Assembly: GCF_030846195.1 (NCBI RefSeq)
Contig: NZ_JAVCWH010000004.1
Location: 124,001 to 188,000, forward strand
Origin: Paracoccus yibinensis
Lineage (GTDB): Bacteria > Pseudomonadota > Alphaproteobacteria > Rhodobacterales > Rhodobacteraceae
Direction of reading: 5' to 3'
DNA length: 64,000 nucleotides
This document shows positions 35,421-43,467 of the stretch, in pieces. A program made the position numbers and the translations under genes. The notes under the pieces were generated by a model. It worked only from the letters and a program-made list of their open reading frames with translations. It was not told the origin of the DNA and did not search any database. Position 1 is the first letter of the stretch. The number at the start of each line of letters is the position of its first letter.

Positions 35421-35665
35421 ATCATCTGATCGACACCGACGCCATCCAGGTCGAGGTGACGGTCCGGCTGGGCCGCACCCGCCAGACCGTTGCGCAACTT
35501 TCGTCGCTGCGGGCCGACGACATCCTTCTCTTGGATCAATCCATCGACGAAGGGGTCGAGATCTGCGTGGGAGACAAGGTGATCGCACGAGGCGAACTGA
35601 CCGCCGACGCCACTGCCGAAGACCGGCTTTGCGTGCGCATCCTGCCCGCCCCCGGCGCGGCATGA
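35408..35665 (+). CDS. fliN: Flagellar motor switch protein FliN
   Basis: FliN is a C-ring component that binds the chemotaxis response. The 85-residue protein is a single SpoA domain: VEVTVRLGRTRQTVAQLSSL, then DDILLLDQSIDEGVEICVGD and VIARGEL. This is the whole length expected for the core domain. It overlaps the 3' end of the FliH-like gene by 13 bases and the fliP start by four. Confidence 0.92.
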   Translation: MDALNHLIDTDAIQVEVTVRLGRTRQTVAQLSSLRADDILLLDQSIDEGVEICVGDKVIARGELTADATAEDRLCVRILPAPGAA

Positions 35666-36381
35666 TCCGCAGCACCGCCTTGGCGGCATTGCTTGCGCTT
35701 CTGCCCGCCGCCGCCTTGGCGCAGGACCAGTTCGGGCAGATCGCCGAACAGGTCGGACAGGGCCTGGGCCAGAACGCCGTGCTGCTGGTGGGGGCGCTGA
35801 CGGCGCTGTCGCTGGCGCCGGCCATCGCCATCATGGTGACGTGCTTTCCCTTCATCGTCACCGTGCTGTCGATCCTGCGCCAGTCGATCGGCCTGCAATC
35901 ATCGCCGCCCAACATGCTGATCGTCAGCTTGGCGATGTTCCTGACCTGGTTCATCATGGACCCGGTCCTGCGCGAAGCCTGGGCGGTCGCGGGCGCCCCC
36001 TTGCAGGAGGGCAGCATCACCCTGGGCGAGGCGATCCGGCGCGGGATCGTGCCCTTCCAGGACTTCATGGCCGCGCGCACCGATCCCGACACGCTGGCCG
36101 GCCTGGCCGAGATCGCGCCCGGCACCGGCGACCGCAGCACGCAACTCTCGGTGCTGATCCCGTCCTTCATGCTGTCCGAAATCCAGCGCGCCTTCGAGAT
36201 CGGCTTTCTGATCGCGCTGCCGTTCCTGATCATCGATCTGGTGGTTTCGGCCGTGCTGATGTCGATGGGGATGATGATGGTGCCGCCGGTCGTGGTGTCG
36301 CTGCCCTTCAAGCTGGCCTTCTTCGTGGCGGTGGACGGCTGGTCCATGATCGCGGGCGCTCTGGTGCGCAGCTATCAATAG
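35662..36381 (+). CDS. fliP: Flagellar export gate protein FliP
   Basis: FliP is the main subunit of the export gate pore. The 239-residue protein starts with a cleavable signal (residues 1-20, LLPAAALA) and has the family motifs MVTCFPFIVTVLSILRQSIG, SPPNMLIVSLAMFLTWFIM, TQLSVLIPSFMLSEIQRAFE, and MSMGMMMVPPVVVSLPFKLA. Length and motifs are complete. It ends the + strand flagellar run. Confidence 0.95.
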   Translation: MIRSTALAALLALLPAAALAQDQFGQIAEQVGQGLGQNAVLLVGALTALSLAPAIAIMVTCFPFIVTVLSILRQSIGLQSSPPNMLIVSLAMFLTWFIMDPVLREAWAVAGAPLQEGSITLGEAIRRGIVPFQDFMAARTDPDTLAGLAEIAPGTGDRSTQLSVLIPSFMLSEIQRAFEIGFLIALPFLIIDLVVSAVLMSMGMMMVPPVVVSLPFKLAFFVAVDGWSMIAGALVRSYQ

Positions 36382-36448
36382 GCGGTCCGGGGTTGCGCGG
36401 CGGCGGCGTTCCGGGCAAATCCCGGCCAGGACGACAGGAGGCCGGCGA

Positions 36449-36493
36449 ATGGCGGCAGGATCTGAAGAACGGCCGGGATACGGCCGAGGATGA
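36449..36493 (+). CDS. Possible 14-residue leader peptide before bioM
   Basis: A short frame encoding MAAGSEERPGYGRG has a strong ribosome binding site (AGGAGG at 36436-36441, 7 bases before ATG) and its TGA overlaps the bioM ATG at 36490 (ATGA). The bioM start itself has no separate binding site in a good position. The pattern suggests translational coupling of a leader peptide to the biotin importer. Confidence 0.4.
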   Translation: MAAGSEERPGYGRG

Positions 36494-37206
36494 GCGTGGA
36501 TCTGCGCGGCGTCGGCGTGACCCTGGCCGGGCGCGCGGTCCTGCAGGACGTGACCGCTCGACTGACCGAAGGGCGGGTTGGTATCGTCGGGCGCAACGGT
36601 TCGGGCAAGACCACGCTGGCGCGGGTGATCGCCGGGCTGGTCGTGCCGGACGCGGGCGATGCACGGACCTATGGCATCGACATGGCGCAGGACCGCCGCG
36701 CGGCTCTGGCGGCTGTTGGAATCATTTTCCAGAACCCTGATCACCAGATCATCTTCCCGACCGTGATCGAGGAAATCGCCTTTGGCCTGACCCAACAGGG
36801 CTTGCGCCAGCCCCAAGCCGAGGCCGGGGCGCAGGAGATGCTGGCCCGCTTTGGAAAGGCGCATTGGGCGAATGCCGCGACGCACAGCCTGTCCCAGGGG
36901 CAGAAGCAGCTTCTGTGCCTGATGTCGGTGCTGGCAATGCGGCCGCGGGTGATCGTCATGGACGAACCCTTCTCGGGTCTCGACATTCCGACGCGGCTGC
37001 AACTGATGCGCTATCTGGACGGGATTGCGGCGCAGGTGGTGCTTGTCACCCATGATCCGGGCCAGGTGCGGGGTTTCGACCGGATCCTGTGGCTGGATGG
37101 GGGGCGTCTGACCGCCGACGGCACGCCTGCGCAGGTGCTGCCCGCCTTCGAGGCGCAGATGCTTGACTGGGGAGGGATGGATGATCTCGCTCACCTCGCC
37201 CCTTGA
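36490..37206 (+). CDS. bioM: Biotin ECF transporter ATPase BioM
   Basis: BioM is the ATPase of the energy-coupling-factor biotin importer. The 238-residue protein has Walker A GRNGSGKTT (about residues 34-42), the Q-loop GIIFQNPDHQIIFPTV, signature LSQGQKQLLCLMSVLAM and Walker B VIVMDEPFSGLD, then the switch histidine VTHD. The NPDHQIIFPTV wording is typical of cobalt/biotin-type ECF ATPases. A GTG six bases further on (36496) could also be the start, but the overlap with a preceding minicistron supports ATG 36490. Confidence 0.9.
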   Translation: MSVDLRGVGVTLAGRAVLQDVTARLTEGRVGIVGRNGSGKTTLARVIAGLVVPDAGDARTYGIDMAQDRRAALAAVGIIFQNPDHQIIFPTVIEEIAFGLTQQGLRQPQAEAGAQEMLARFGKAHWANAATHSLSQGQKQLLCLMSVLAMRPRVIVMDEPFSGLDIPTRLQLMRYLDGIAAQVVLVTHDPGQVRGFDRILWLDGGRLTADGTPAQVLPAFEAQMLDWGGMDDLAHLAP

Positions 37207-37807
37207 GATCTGGGCGCATCGGGTTCCGGCGGGGGCCAAGCTGCTGGCGCTGTCGGTCCTGACGGTGCTGCTGTTCCGACTGGACCCGGCGGGGCTTGCC
37301 CTTGCCTTCCTTGCGGTCGCTTGCCTGTATCTGACCGGGGGCCTTGCCTTCGCCGGGCAGGGGGCGCGGCATCTGCGGCTTTTGTGGCCGTTCCTGCTGC
37401 TGGTCGCCCTGTGGCACGGCGTGACGGGCCAGTTCCAGGCAGGCGCAGCCATTGCCCTGCGCCTGCTGACGATGCTGGCGCTGGCGAATTTCGTTACCAT
37501 GACCACGCGGCTGACCGACATGATCGTGGTGCTGACCTGGCTGCTGGCGCCGCTGCGCCGCCTGGGGCTGTCCACCTGCGCAGTCGAACTGGCCATCGCC
37601 ATGGTGTTGCGCTTTACACCGATGCTGGTCGAGAACGGGCAAAGGCTGGCGATGTCCTGGCGCGCGCGGTCCCGTCGCCGGCCGAACTGGCGGATCGTGA
37701 TGCCGATGGCCGCCTTGGCACTGGACGACGCCGATCATGTGGCCGAAGCTTTGCGCGCGCGGGGCGGAATTCTGCCCCCTGCCAAGGGAGGGATTGATGG
37801 AACGTGA
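37181..37807 (+). CDS. bioN: Biotin ECF transporter transmembrane protein BioN
   Basis: BioN is the T-component linking BioM to BioY. The 208-residue protein has about five hydrophobic helices and, in the cytoplasmic coupling part, the A-R-S style motif seen as SWRARSRRRPNW with a following helix VAEALRARGG, both used to couple ATP hydrolysis. ATG 37181 has GGAGG ahead and overlaps the 3' end of bioM. Call is supported by its place between bioM and bioY. Confidence 0.87.
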   Translation: MISLTSPLEIWAHRVPAGAKLLALSVLTVLLFRLDPAGLALAFLAVACLYLTGGLAFAGQGARHLRLLWPFLLLVALWHGVTGQFQAGAAIALRLLTMLALANFVTMTTRLTDMIVVLTWLLAPLRRLGLSTCAVELAIAMVLRFTPMLVENGQRLAMSWRARSRRRPNWRIVMPMAALALDDADHVAEALRARGGILPPAKGGIDGT

Positions 37808-38342
37808 CATGACCCGGATCGCGCTGTTCGCGGCGCTGATCGCGGCCCTGGGGCTGATCCCCAGCCTGACGCTGGCCTTCGGCGTGCCGATCACCGCCCA
37901 AAGCATGGGCGTGATGCTGGCGGGCGCGATCCTGGGCGCGAAACGCGGCGCGCTGGCCGTGCTGCTGTTCATGGCGCTGGTGGCGCTGGGCCTGCCGCTG
38001 CTGGCGGGCGGGCGCGGGGGGCTTGGCGCCTTTGTCGCCCCGACCTCGGGCTTCTTCCTGGGCTGGCCGGTCGCGGCCTTCGTCATCGGGCTGATCGTGG
38101 AGCGGCTGCGCAGCGGGCCGCTGGCGGTCACGGTCGCGCTGGCCTCGATCATCGGCGGCATCGTGGTGATGTATGCCTTCGGCATCGTCGGCATGTCGAT
38201 CGCGCTGAAGAAGACCTTGGCCGAATGCGCGGTCCTGGTCACGGCCTTCATTCCGGGCGACATCATCAAGGCGGTGCTGACCGGACTGATCACCCAAGCT
38301 TTGGCTCGATCACGGCCCGCCGCCCTGCTGTCGCGGCAATAG
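37797..38342 (+). CDS. bioY: Biotin-binding S-component BioY
   Basis: BioY captures biotin from outside the cell. The 181-residue, six-helix protein has VPITAQSMGVMLAGAILGAKRGALAVLLF (in two stretches), GRGGLGAFVAPTSGFFLGW and FIPGDIIKAVL, the strongly conserved BioY signatures. AAGGGAGGG lies before ATG 37797. Its stop is TAG at the end of the three-gene run, which makes a complete BioMNY importer. Confidence 0.94.
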   Translation: MERDMTRIALFAALIAALGLIPSLTLAFGVPITAQSMGVMLAGAILGAKRGALAVLLFMALVALGLPLLAGGRGGLGAFVAPTSGFFLGWPVAAFVIGLIVERLRSGPLAVTVALASIIGGIVVMYAFGIVGMSIALKKTLAECAVLVTAFIPGDIIKAVLTGLITQALARSRPAALLSRQ

Positions 38343-38367
38343 AACAGCCGGAATTTTCGGTGAAAGA

Positions 38368-38406
38368 TCAAAGAGTCTTTGACCTGTCACGCAGCGGGGA
38401 TATGCT
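38368..38406 (+). promoter_or_regulatory. Promoter with overlapping palindromic operator, upstream of polyamine-type importer
   Basis: A TCAAAG-AGT-CTTTGA palindrome (38368-38382) overlaps TTGACC (38379-38384), which is followed 16 bases later by TATGCT (38401-38406), a fair sigma-70-type pair. A repressor bound here would block the -35. A leader of about 95 bases with a 7-bp hairpin follows. Confidence 0.5.
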
Positions 38407-38506
38407 TCAAGGCGGTTGACCGGCGCCCATGGGGACGGCCGGTCATGGTTCCTGCCGTCCCAGGGGGAGAGGCCCCGCAGGGCGGCGCTATTGGGGGTTG
38501 GTAAAC

Positions 38507-39631
38507 ATGAGCAGACTTGATCGCCGCGGGCTTCTGAAGGGCGCGGGTGCCGCCGCGGGCCTGGCCCTGGCCGCGCCGCTGGTGGCGCGTCCGGGCTTTG
38601 CCCAAGGGTCGGGCACGGTGAATATCTTTGCCTGGTCAGGCTATCTGAACGACGAAATCCTGGGCGCCTTTGAAAAGGCCACGGGCATCAAGCCGAACTA
38701 TACGGGCTATGGCACCAATGACGAGTTGCTGAACCAGTTGCGCGCCAACAATGGCGGCGGCTTCGACCTGATCTGGCCGACCGTGGACCGGGTGCCGAAC
38801 TATGTCGAATTCGGCCTGGTCCAGCCCCTGGACGAATCGAAGATCGAGGTGGCGAAGGTCCTGCCGAGCGCCTGGGAAAATTCGACCAACCTTGGCGCGG
38901 TCGTGGACGGCAAGCGTTACCAGGTGCCGACCGATTGGGGCACCGAGGCCGTGGCCTTCGACCGCGACCAGATGCCGCTGGAATACGGCACGGCGTCCTA
39001 TGGCGACATCTGGGGCGAGGCTGCGGCAGGCAAGGCCACCGTGCGCGCCCATTCCGCGCTGGTGGGCCTGGGCCTGTGGCTTGAGGCCGAGGGCAAGCTG
39101 CCGCGCCCGCTGCTGGACGCCTTCAAGTCACCCGAGGCGCAGACCGAGATCTTCGACGTGATCCTGGCCGAAGCTGTCGCCCGCAAGGGCAACATCATCC
39201 AGTTCTGGAACAACGAGAACGAGGCCCAGGGCGCCTTCCGCGTCAACGGCGCGGCCATCGGCCAGACCTGGGATTCGACCGCCGCCGCCTTGTCCAAGGA
39301 GGGGCTGCCGATTGGCTTTATCGCGCCCAAGGAAGGCGCGCTGGCCTGGATGGAGGGGCTGTCGATCCCGGCCGGGGCCGAGAACCTGGACAATGCCTAT
39401 GCCTTCATCAACTGGTTCCTGACGCCGGAAGCGGGGGCGATGTATACCAACGCGACCTCGATCAACTCGACCGCGGTCGGGTCGGCCGACCTGCTGTCGG
39501 ACCAGGCCAAGGCCTTCTTCGCCGCCGCCTATCCGGGCGACGCGCTGGAAAAGCTGTGGTGGTGGCCGATCCAGGAAAACTGGTATGTGACCAAGCGCAA
39601 CGAATACCAGGACCGCTTCCTGTCGGCCTGA
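38507..39631 (+). CDS. ABC transporter substrate-binding protein, polyamine (PotD/PotF) type
   Basis: A 374-residue periplasmic binding protein. It begins with a Tat signal (RRGLLKGAGAAAGLAL, ending PGFAQG) and has the type II periplasmic-binding layout: VNIFAWSGYLNDEILGAFEK near residue 45, FDLIWPTVDRVPNYVE, and WWPIQENWYVTKRNEYQDR at the end, which are marks of the spermidine/putrescine family. The Tat signal and the adjacent potABC-like genes show a complete importer. ATG 38507 was chosen because the twin arginines lie close behind it. The exact substrate among polyamines or related amines cannot be read from sequence. Confidence 0.85.
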   Translation: MSRLDRRGLLKGAGAAAGLALAAPLVARPGFAQGSGTVNIFAWSGYLNDEILGAFEKATGIKPNYTGYGTNDELLNQLRANNGGGFDLIWPTVDRVPNYVEFGLVQPLDESKIEVAKVLPSAWENSTNLGAVVDGKRYQVPTDWGTEAVAFDRDQMPLEYGTASYGDIWGEAAAGKATVRAHSALVGLGLWLEAEGKLPRPLLDAFKSPEAQTEIFDVILAEAVARKGNIIQFWNNENEAQGAFRVNGAAIGQTWDSTAAALSKEGLPIGFIAPKEGALAWMEGLSIPAGAENLDNAYAFINWFLTPEAGAMYTNATSINSTAVGSADLLSDQAKAFFAAAYPGDALEKLWWWPIQENWYVTKRNEYQDRFLSA

Positions 39632-39639
39632 TGACGCAT

Positions 39640-39665
39640 GGGGACAGGGGGAAGCCCCTGTCCCC
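39640..39665 (+). terminator. Hairpin after the polyamine-type binding protein gene
   Basis: A perfect 11-bp stem (GGGGACAGGGG at 39640-39650, complement 39655-39665), loop GAAG, no T run. In front of the transporter genes this is more likely a partial terminator or 3' stabilising hairpin than a full stop. Confidence 0.7.
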
Positions 39666-39687
39666 ACCAAGAACATACGGGGGATGG

Positions 39688-40752
39688 ATGTCGCATTCGG
39701 TCGAGCTTGACGGGATCGGGATGAGTTTCGGTTCGACGCGCGCGGTCAGCGACGTGTCCTTTACGGTCCAGGCGGGCGAGTTCTTTTCGATCTTGGGGCC
39801 TTCGGGCTGCGGCAAGACCACCATCCTGCGCATGATTGCCGGCTTCCTGGAACCGACCGAGGGGCGCGTGCTGATCGGCGGGCGCGACATGCGCGGGCTG
39901 GGTCCGAACCAGCGGCCGACCGCGATGATCTTCCAGTCGCTGGCCTTGTTCCCGCTGATGCCGGTCTGGGAAAACATCGCCTTCGGGCTGGAAGCGCGCG
40001 GCATGGGCAAGGCCGAGCGTCGCAGGCGCGCCGACGACCTGCTGCGGCTGATCGCGCTGGAAGGATATGGCGACCGGATGCCGGGCGAACTGTCGGGCGG
40101 GCAGCGCCAGCGTGTCGCCATCGCCCGCGCGCTTGCGGTCGAACCCGATGTCCTGCTGCTGGACGAACCGCTGTCGGCGCTGGATCTGAAGCTGCGCCAG
40201 CACATGCGGGCGGAGCTGCGCAGCCTTCAGAAGCGCACGGGCGTTACCTTCATCTACATCACCCATGACCAGTCCGAGGCGCTAGCCATGTCCGACCGCG
40301 TAGCCGTGATGTCGGCAGGCCTGTTGCAGCAGGTGGCAACGCCGCGCCAGCTTTACGACAACCCTGCCACGCCCTTCGTGGCCGGCTTCGTGGGCGAGAC
40401 GAATGCGATCAAGGGGCGGGTCAGCGCGGTGGGCGACGGCATGGCGCGCGTCGATACCGCGCTGGGTCCACTTCATGGACGCGCCCAGGGCGCTGTCGCC
40501 ATCGGCCAGACCGCGACGCTTTATGTCCGACCCGAGGCGCTGGTGCCCGGCGTCGGTGCCAATACCCTGCGCGCCCGCGTCAGCCGCATGGATTTCGAGG
40601 GTGCCTTTGCCTTGGTCCACGGCCAGTTTTCCGATGGTGCGGCCCTGACGGCGGCGGTGCCTTCGACCCGGCTGGCTGATGCGCCCGCACCGGGGACGGA
40701 TGCCAGCTTCTTCTTCGCGCCCGAACATGCGGTGGTGCTGGCCGATGCGTGA
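39688..40752 (+). CDS. potA: Polyamine-type ABC transporter ATPase
   Basis: A 354-residue ATPase with Walker A LGPSGCGKTTILR, Q-loop FQSLALFPLMPVWENIAFGLE, signature LSGGQRQRVAIARAL, Walker B VLLLDEPLSALD, H-switch THDQSEALAMSDR and a C-terminal TOBE domain. It matches PotA in full. ATG 39688 follows a GGGGGAT ribosome site. Its end overlaps the next permease gene by eight bases. Confidence 0.88.
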   Translation: MSHSVELDGIGMSFGSTRAVSDVSFTVQAGEFFSILGPSGCGKTTILRMIAGFLEPTEGRVLIGGRDMRGLGPNQRPTAMIFQSLALFPLMPVWENIAFGLEARGMGKAERRRRADDLLRLIALEGYGDRMPGELSGGQRQRVAIARALAVEPDVLLLDEPLSALDLKLRQHMRAELRSLQKRTGVTFIYITHDQSEALAMSDRVAVMSAGLLQQVATPRQLYDNPATPFVAGFVGETNAIKGRVSAVGDGMARVDTALGPLHGRAQGAVAIGQTATLYVRPEALVPGVGANTLRARVSRMDFEGAFALVHGQFSDGAALTAAVPSTRLADAPAPGTDASFFFAPEHAVVLADA

Positions 40753-41626
40753 TCTTTACGCGCGCTTTGGCGGCGGCCTGGCGACGATCTTTTTGTCGCT
40801 GGTGCTGATCTGGCTGGCGGCCATGGTGCTGGCGCCGAACCTGATGATGATCGACTATGCCCTGCGCCCGAACCTGCCGCCCGCGCAGATCGGGTCCGAG
40901 GCCGACACCTGGTCGCTGGACAACTTCACCTATCTGGCGAACGAGGCCGTGCATCGCGCGATCTTCTTCAAGACGATCTGGGCCAGCGCCCTGGTCGCGG
41001 CGCTGACGCTGGTCGTCTGCTATCCCATCGCCTTCTGGATGGCGCAGCGCGCGACGCCCGGCCAGCTTTCCATCGCGCTGATGCTGGTCATCATCCCCTT
41101 CTTCATCAACGAAGTGCTGCGGACGCTGGCCTGGTTCATCATCCTGGCCTATCGCGGGCCGCTGAACGCGGTGCTGCAGGGGATCGGGCTGATCGACGCG
41201 CCGATCCGCTGGCAGGGCGACGGCGGCGTGCTGGCGGGGATGGTCTATGCTTATATCCTGTTCATGCTGCTGCCGATCTACAACGCGATAGAAAGCCTGG
41301 ACCGCTCGCAGCTGGAAGCTGCGCGCGACCTGGGATCGCCCACCTGGCGGACGCATTGGCGGGTCGTCATTCCCCATGCCAAGGCGGGCATCGCCACGGG
41401 CTGCGTCTTCACCTTCATGCTGGCCGCCGGATCCTATGTCGCGCCTGCGTTGCTGGGGTCGCCCGGCAGCCGCTGGTTCACCGAGATCATCTACAACTGG
41501 TTCTTCGAGGGCGGCGACTGGAACCGGGGCGCCGCCTATGCGCTGACGCTGCTGGTCCTGTGCCTGGCCGTGGTGCTGGTCACGCTGCGGCTGTTCCGCG
41601 TCAACCTGACGGACGTGGCGAAATGA
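40745..41626 (+). CDS. potB: Polyamine-type ABC transporter permease, PotB
   Basis: A 293-residue permease with six hydrophobic helices; the EAA-type loop EAARDLGSPTWRTHWRVVIPHAKAGI near residues 195-220 contacts the ATPase. The segment FFINEVLRTLAWFIIL is the PotB/PotH wording. It starts inside the last codons of potA (8-base overlap) and ends by ATGA overlap with potC. Confidence 0.88.
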   Translation: MRDLYARFGGGLATIFLSLVLIWLAAMVLAPNLMMIDYALRPNLPPAQIGSEADTWSLDNFTYLANEAVHRAIFFKTIWASALVAALTLVVCYPIAFWMAQRATPGQLSIALMLVIIPFFINEVLRTLAWFIILAYRGPLNAVLQGIGLIDAPIRWQGDGGVLAGMVYAYILFMLLPIYNAIESLDRSQLEAARDLGSPTWRTHWRVVIPHAKAGIATGCVFTFMLAAGSYVAPALLGSPGSRWFTEIIYNWFFEGGDWNRGAAYALTLLVLCLAVVLVTLRLFRVNLTDVAK

Positions 41627-42426
41627 CGGCGGATCGCATTTTCCGGGGCCTGTTCGTTCTCTATCTGCTGGCCTTCGTGATCTATCTGTTCGCGCCGCTG
41701 ATGATCATGTCGGTCGCGGCCTTCAACACCAGCCGCTTCCCCACCGTGATCCCCTGGCAGGGCACGACGATGGAATGGTTTTCCGCCATGTGGGCCGATG
41801 CCGCGATGTGGAGGGCGCTTTGGACCTCGGCCATCGTGGCGGTGCTGGTGGTGGTCGTGGCGCTGCCGGTGGGCACGGCGGCCGCACTGGTGCTGACGAC
41901 GCTGCATTCGCGGGCGCGCAGCGTGGCCTATGCGGTGATGGTTTCGCCCCTGCTGACGCCGGGGGTGGTGATCGGGATTTCCACGCTGATCCTGTGGCGG
42001 CAGGTGGGCGTGGGCGGGGGCATCGCGCTGATCGTGGTGGCGCAGACGACCTTCATCATCTGCTATGTCATGCTGATGGTGATGGCGCGGCTGCAACGCT
42101 TCGATCGCACGCAGGAGGAAGCGGCCCTTGGCCTGGGCGCGTCGCGGGTGATGGTGTTCCGCCGGGTGCTGCTGCCCTTCCTGCGGCCCGCGCTGCTGGC
42201 ATCCGGGGGACTTGCGATCCTGCAATCGGTCGAAAACTACAACACCACCCTGTTCGTGCGCGGATTCGAGACGCCGCTGACCGTGTTCATTGCCACCAAG
42301 GTCCGCACCGGGTTGACGCCTGCCGTCAACGCCCTGGCCCTGGTCATCATCGCGGCCACCATCATCGGCGCCATTGCCTGGGAAATCGCCCGGCGCCGGC
42401 AGGTCACAGCGCGGCCGCGTTCCTGA
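41623..42426 (+). CDS. potC: Polyamine-type ABC transporter permease, PotC
   Basis: A 267-residue permease with about six helices and the coupling loop EEAALGLGASRVMVFRRVLLPFLRPAL. It completes the four-gene importer. Its last 23 bases overlap the end of the convergent LysR gene, so both mRNAs carry a complementary 3' stretch. Confidence 0.88.
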   Translation: MTADRIFRGLFVLYLLAFVIYLFAPLMIMSVAAFNTSRFPTVIPWQGTTMEWFSAMWADAAMWRALWTSAIVAVLVVVVALPVGTAAALVLTTLHSRARSVAYAVMVSPLLTPGVVIGISTLILWRQVGVGGGIALIVVAQTTFIICYVMLMVMARLQRFDRTQEEAALGLGASRVMVFRRVLLPFLRPALLASGGLAILQSVENYNTTLFVRGFETPLTVFIATKVRTGLTPAVNALALVIIAATIIGAIAWEIARRRQVTARPRS

Positions 42427-43348
42427 TCGGGCTGCGCGACATCTGCGCCACCGCGTCCCGCAGGCGTTTTCCCAACGGCGACAGGGGGCGGCGCTTCAGA
42501 TCCAGCAGGAAATAGGGAGACACTCGGATCGGCTGCGGCGTCGGCAGGATCGTGAAGCCCGCCTTGACGGGCGGGCGGATCAGCAGTTCGGCGACCTCGC
42601 GCGAAACCGGCGTGATCGCGTTCGACTGCGCCAGATAGGCGATGGTCAGCAAAAGCGACGGGCTGTTGACGATATTGTCCGGCTCTGACAGCCCGACGTT
42701 GGCAAAGGCGGCAAGCGTCGCTTCGCGGATCGGCGCGCCGCGCTGCTGCATGATCCATTCCTGGCCCACCAGTTCGGTCAGCGTGACCAGGCGGGCACGG
42801 GCCAGTGGATGATCGGCGCGGGCCATCAGCGCCACCCTTTCGTCCGCCATGGGCAGGATGTTGAAGCTGTCGCTGTCGAATTCCGGCAGGATGCGGCCCA
42901 GGACGAAATCCATCTCTCCGGCCGCCAGTTGCAGCAGAAGGTCGCGTGACGGCATCACGTCCACGGTGATGTCGGCGGCGGGGCTTTCCTCCTTGATCCG
43001 GCGGATCGCGCTGACAAGATAGCTGACCGCTGGTCCCGTCACCGCGCCCACCCGGACCGACCCGGCATAGCCGCCGCGCAGGGCGCGCACGTCGGCCTCG
43101 ATGCTGGCCATCTCTCGCAGGATGACGCGGGCGCGGCGCAGGACGGTGGTGCCGATCTCGGTCGGCTCCATGCCCTTGGGCTGGCGGATGAACAAGGGCG
43201 CGCCGATCTGGCGTTCGGCCTCGGCCAGCATCCGGGACGCGGCGGGCTGGGTCATCGCCAGGGATTCGGCGGCAAGCTGCAACTGGCCGTGCAGGGCGAC
43301 TTCGTGGATCAGCCGAAGCTGGGCAGGCTTCAGCACATGAAAGGACAT
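42404..43348 (-). CDS. LysR-family regulator, GbpR-like (sugar-binding-protein regulator)
   Basis: A 314-residue regulator with an N-terminal winged helix-turn-helix ([20 protein letters not shown] then [20 protein letters not shown]) and a LysR effector domain. It is divergent from the ChvE-like binding protein genes. In Agrobacterium and Azospirillum, GbpR is a LysR protein beside chvE that controls it in response to sugars, so the same task is likely here. The match to GbpR is by context and general type, not by a specific motif, so no symbol is given. Its 3' end overlaps potC. Confidence 0.82.
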   Translation of the reverse strand: MSFHVLKPAQLRLIHEVALHGQLQLAAESLAMTQPAASRMLAEAERQIGAPLFIRQPKGMEPTEIGTTVLRRARVILREMASIEADVRALRGGYAGSVRVGAVTGPAVSYLVSAIRRIKEESPAADITVDVMPSRDLLLQLAAGEMDFVLGRILPEFDSDSFNILPMADERVALMARADHPLARARLVTLTELVGQEWIMQQRGAPIREATLAAFANVGLSEPDNIVNSPSLLLTIAYLAQSNAITPVSREVAELLIRPPVKAGFTILPTPQPIRVSPYFLLDLKRRPLSPLGKRLRDAVAQMSRSPIRNAAAL

Positions 43349-43467
43349 ATCAAATCCGGTATGAAGATTGCCGATTTTCTCATTTTACCGGCATGAAAGC
43401 ATTGCGCTACATCTTTCTGACCTATGGGGGATGCGCGGCCAGCGACGCCGCGCCAGGGAGGATACAG
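43349..43467 (+). promoter_or_regulatory. Control region of the sugar operon with phased direct repeats
   Basis: Two near-identical 10-base sequences, CCGGTATGAA (43356-43365) and CCGGCATGAA (43388-43397), begin 32 bases apart, about three helical turns, in the gap between the LysR gene and the first ChvE-like gene. They could be LysR contact sites. A GGGAGGAT ribosome site precedes ATG 43468. Confidence 0.45.

Noticed and set aside
26379..36381. The flagellar segment as a recently acquired island
   Set aside because: Base composition and codon use look like the surroundings, and no integrase, repeat or tRNA boundary is seen.
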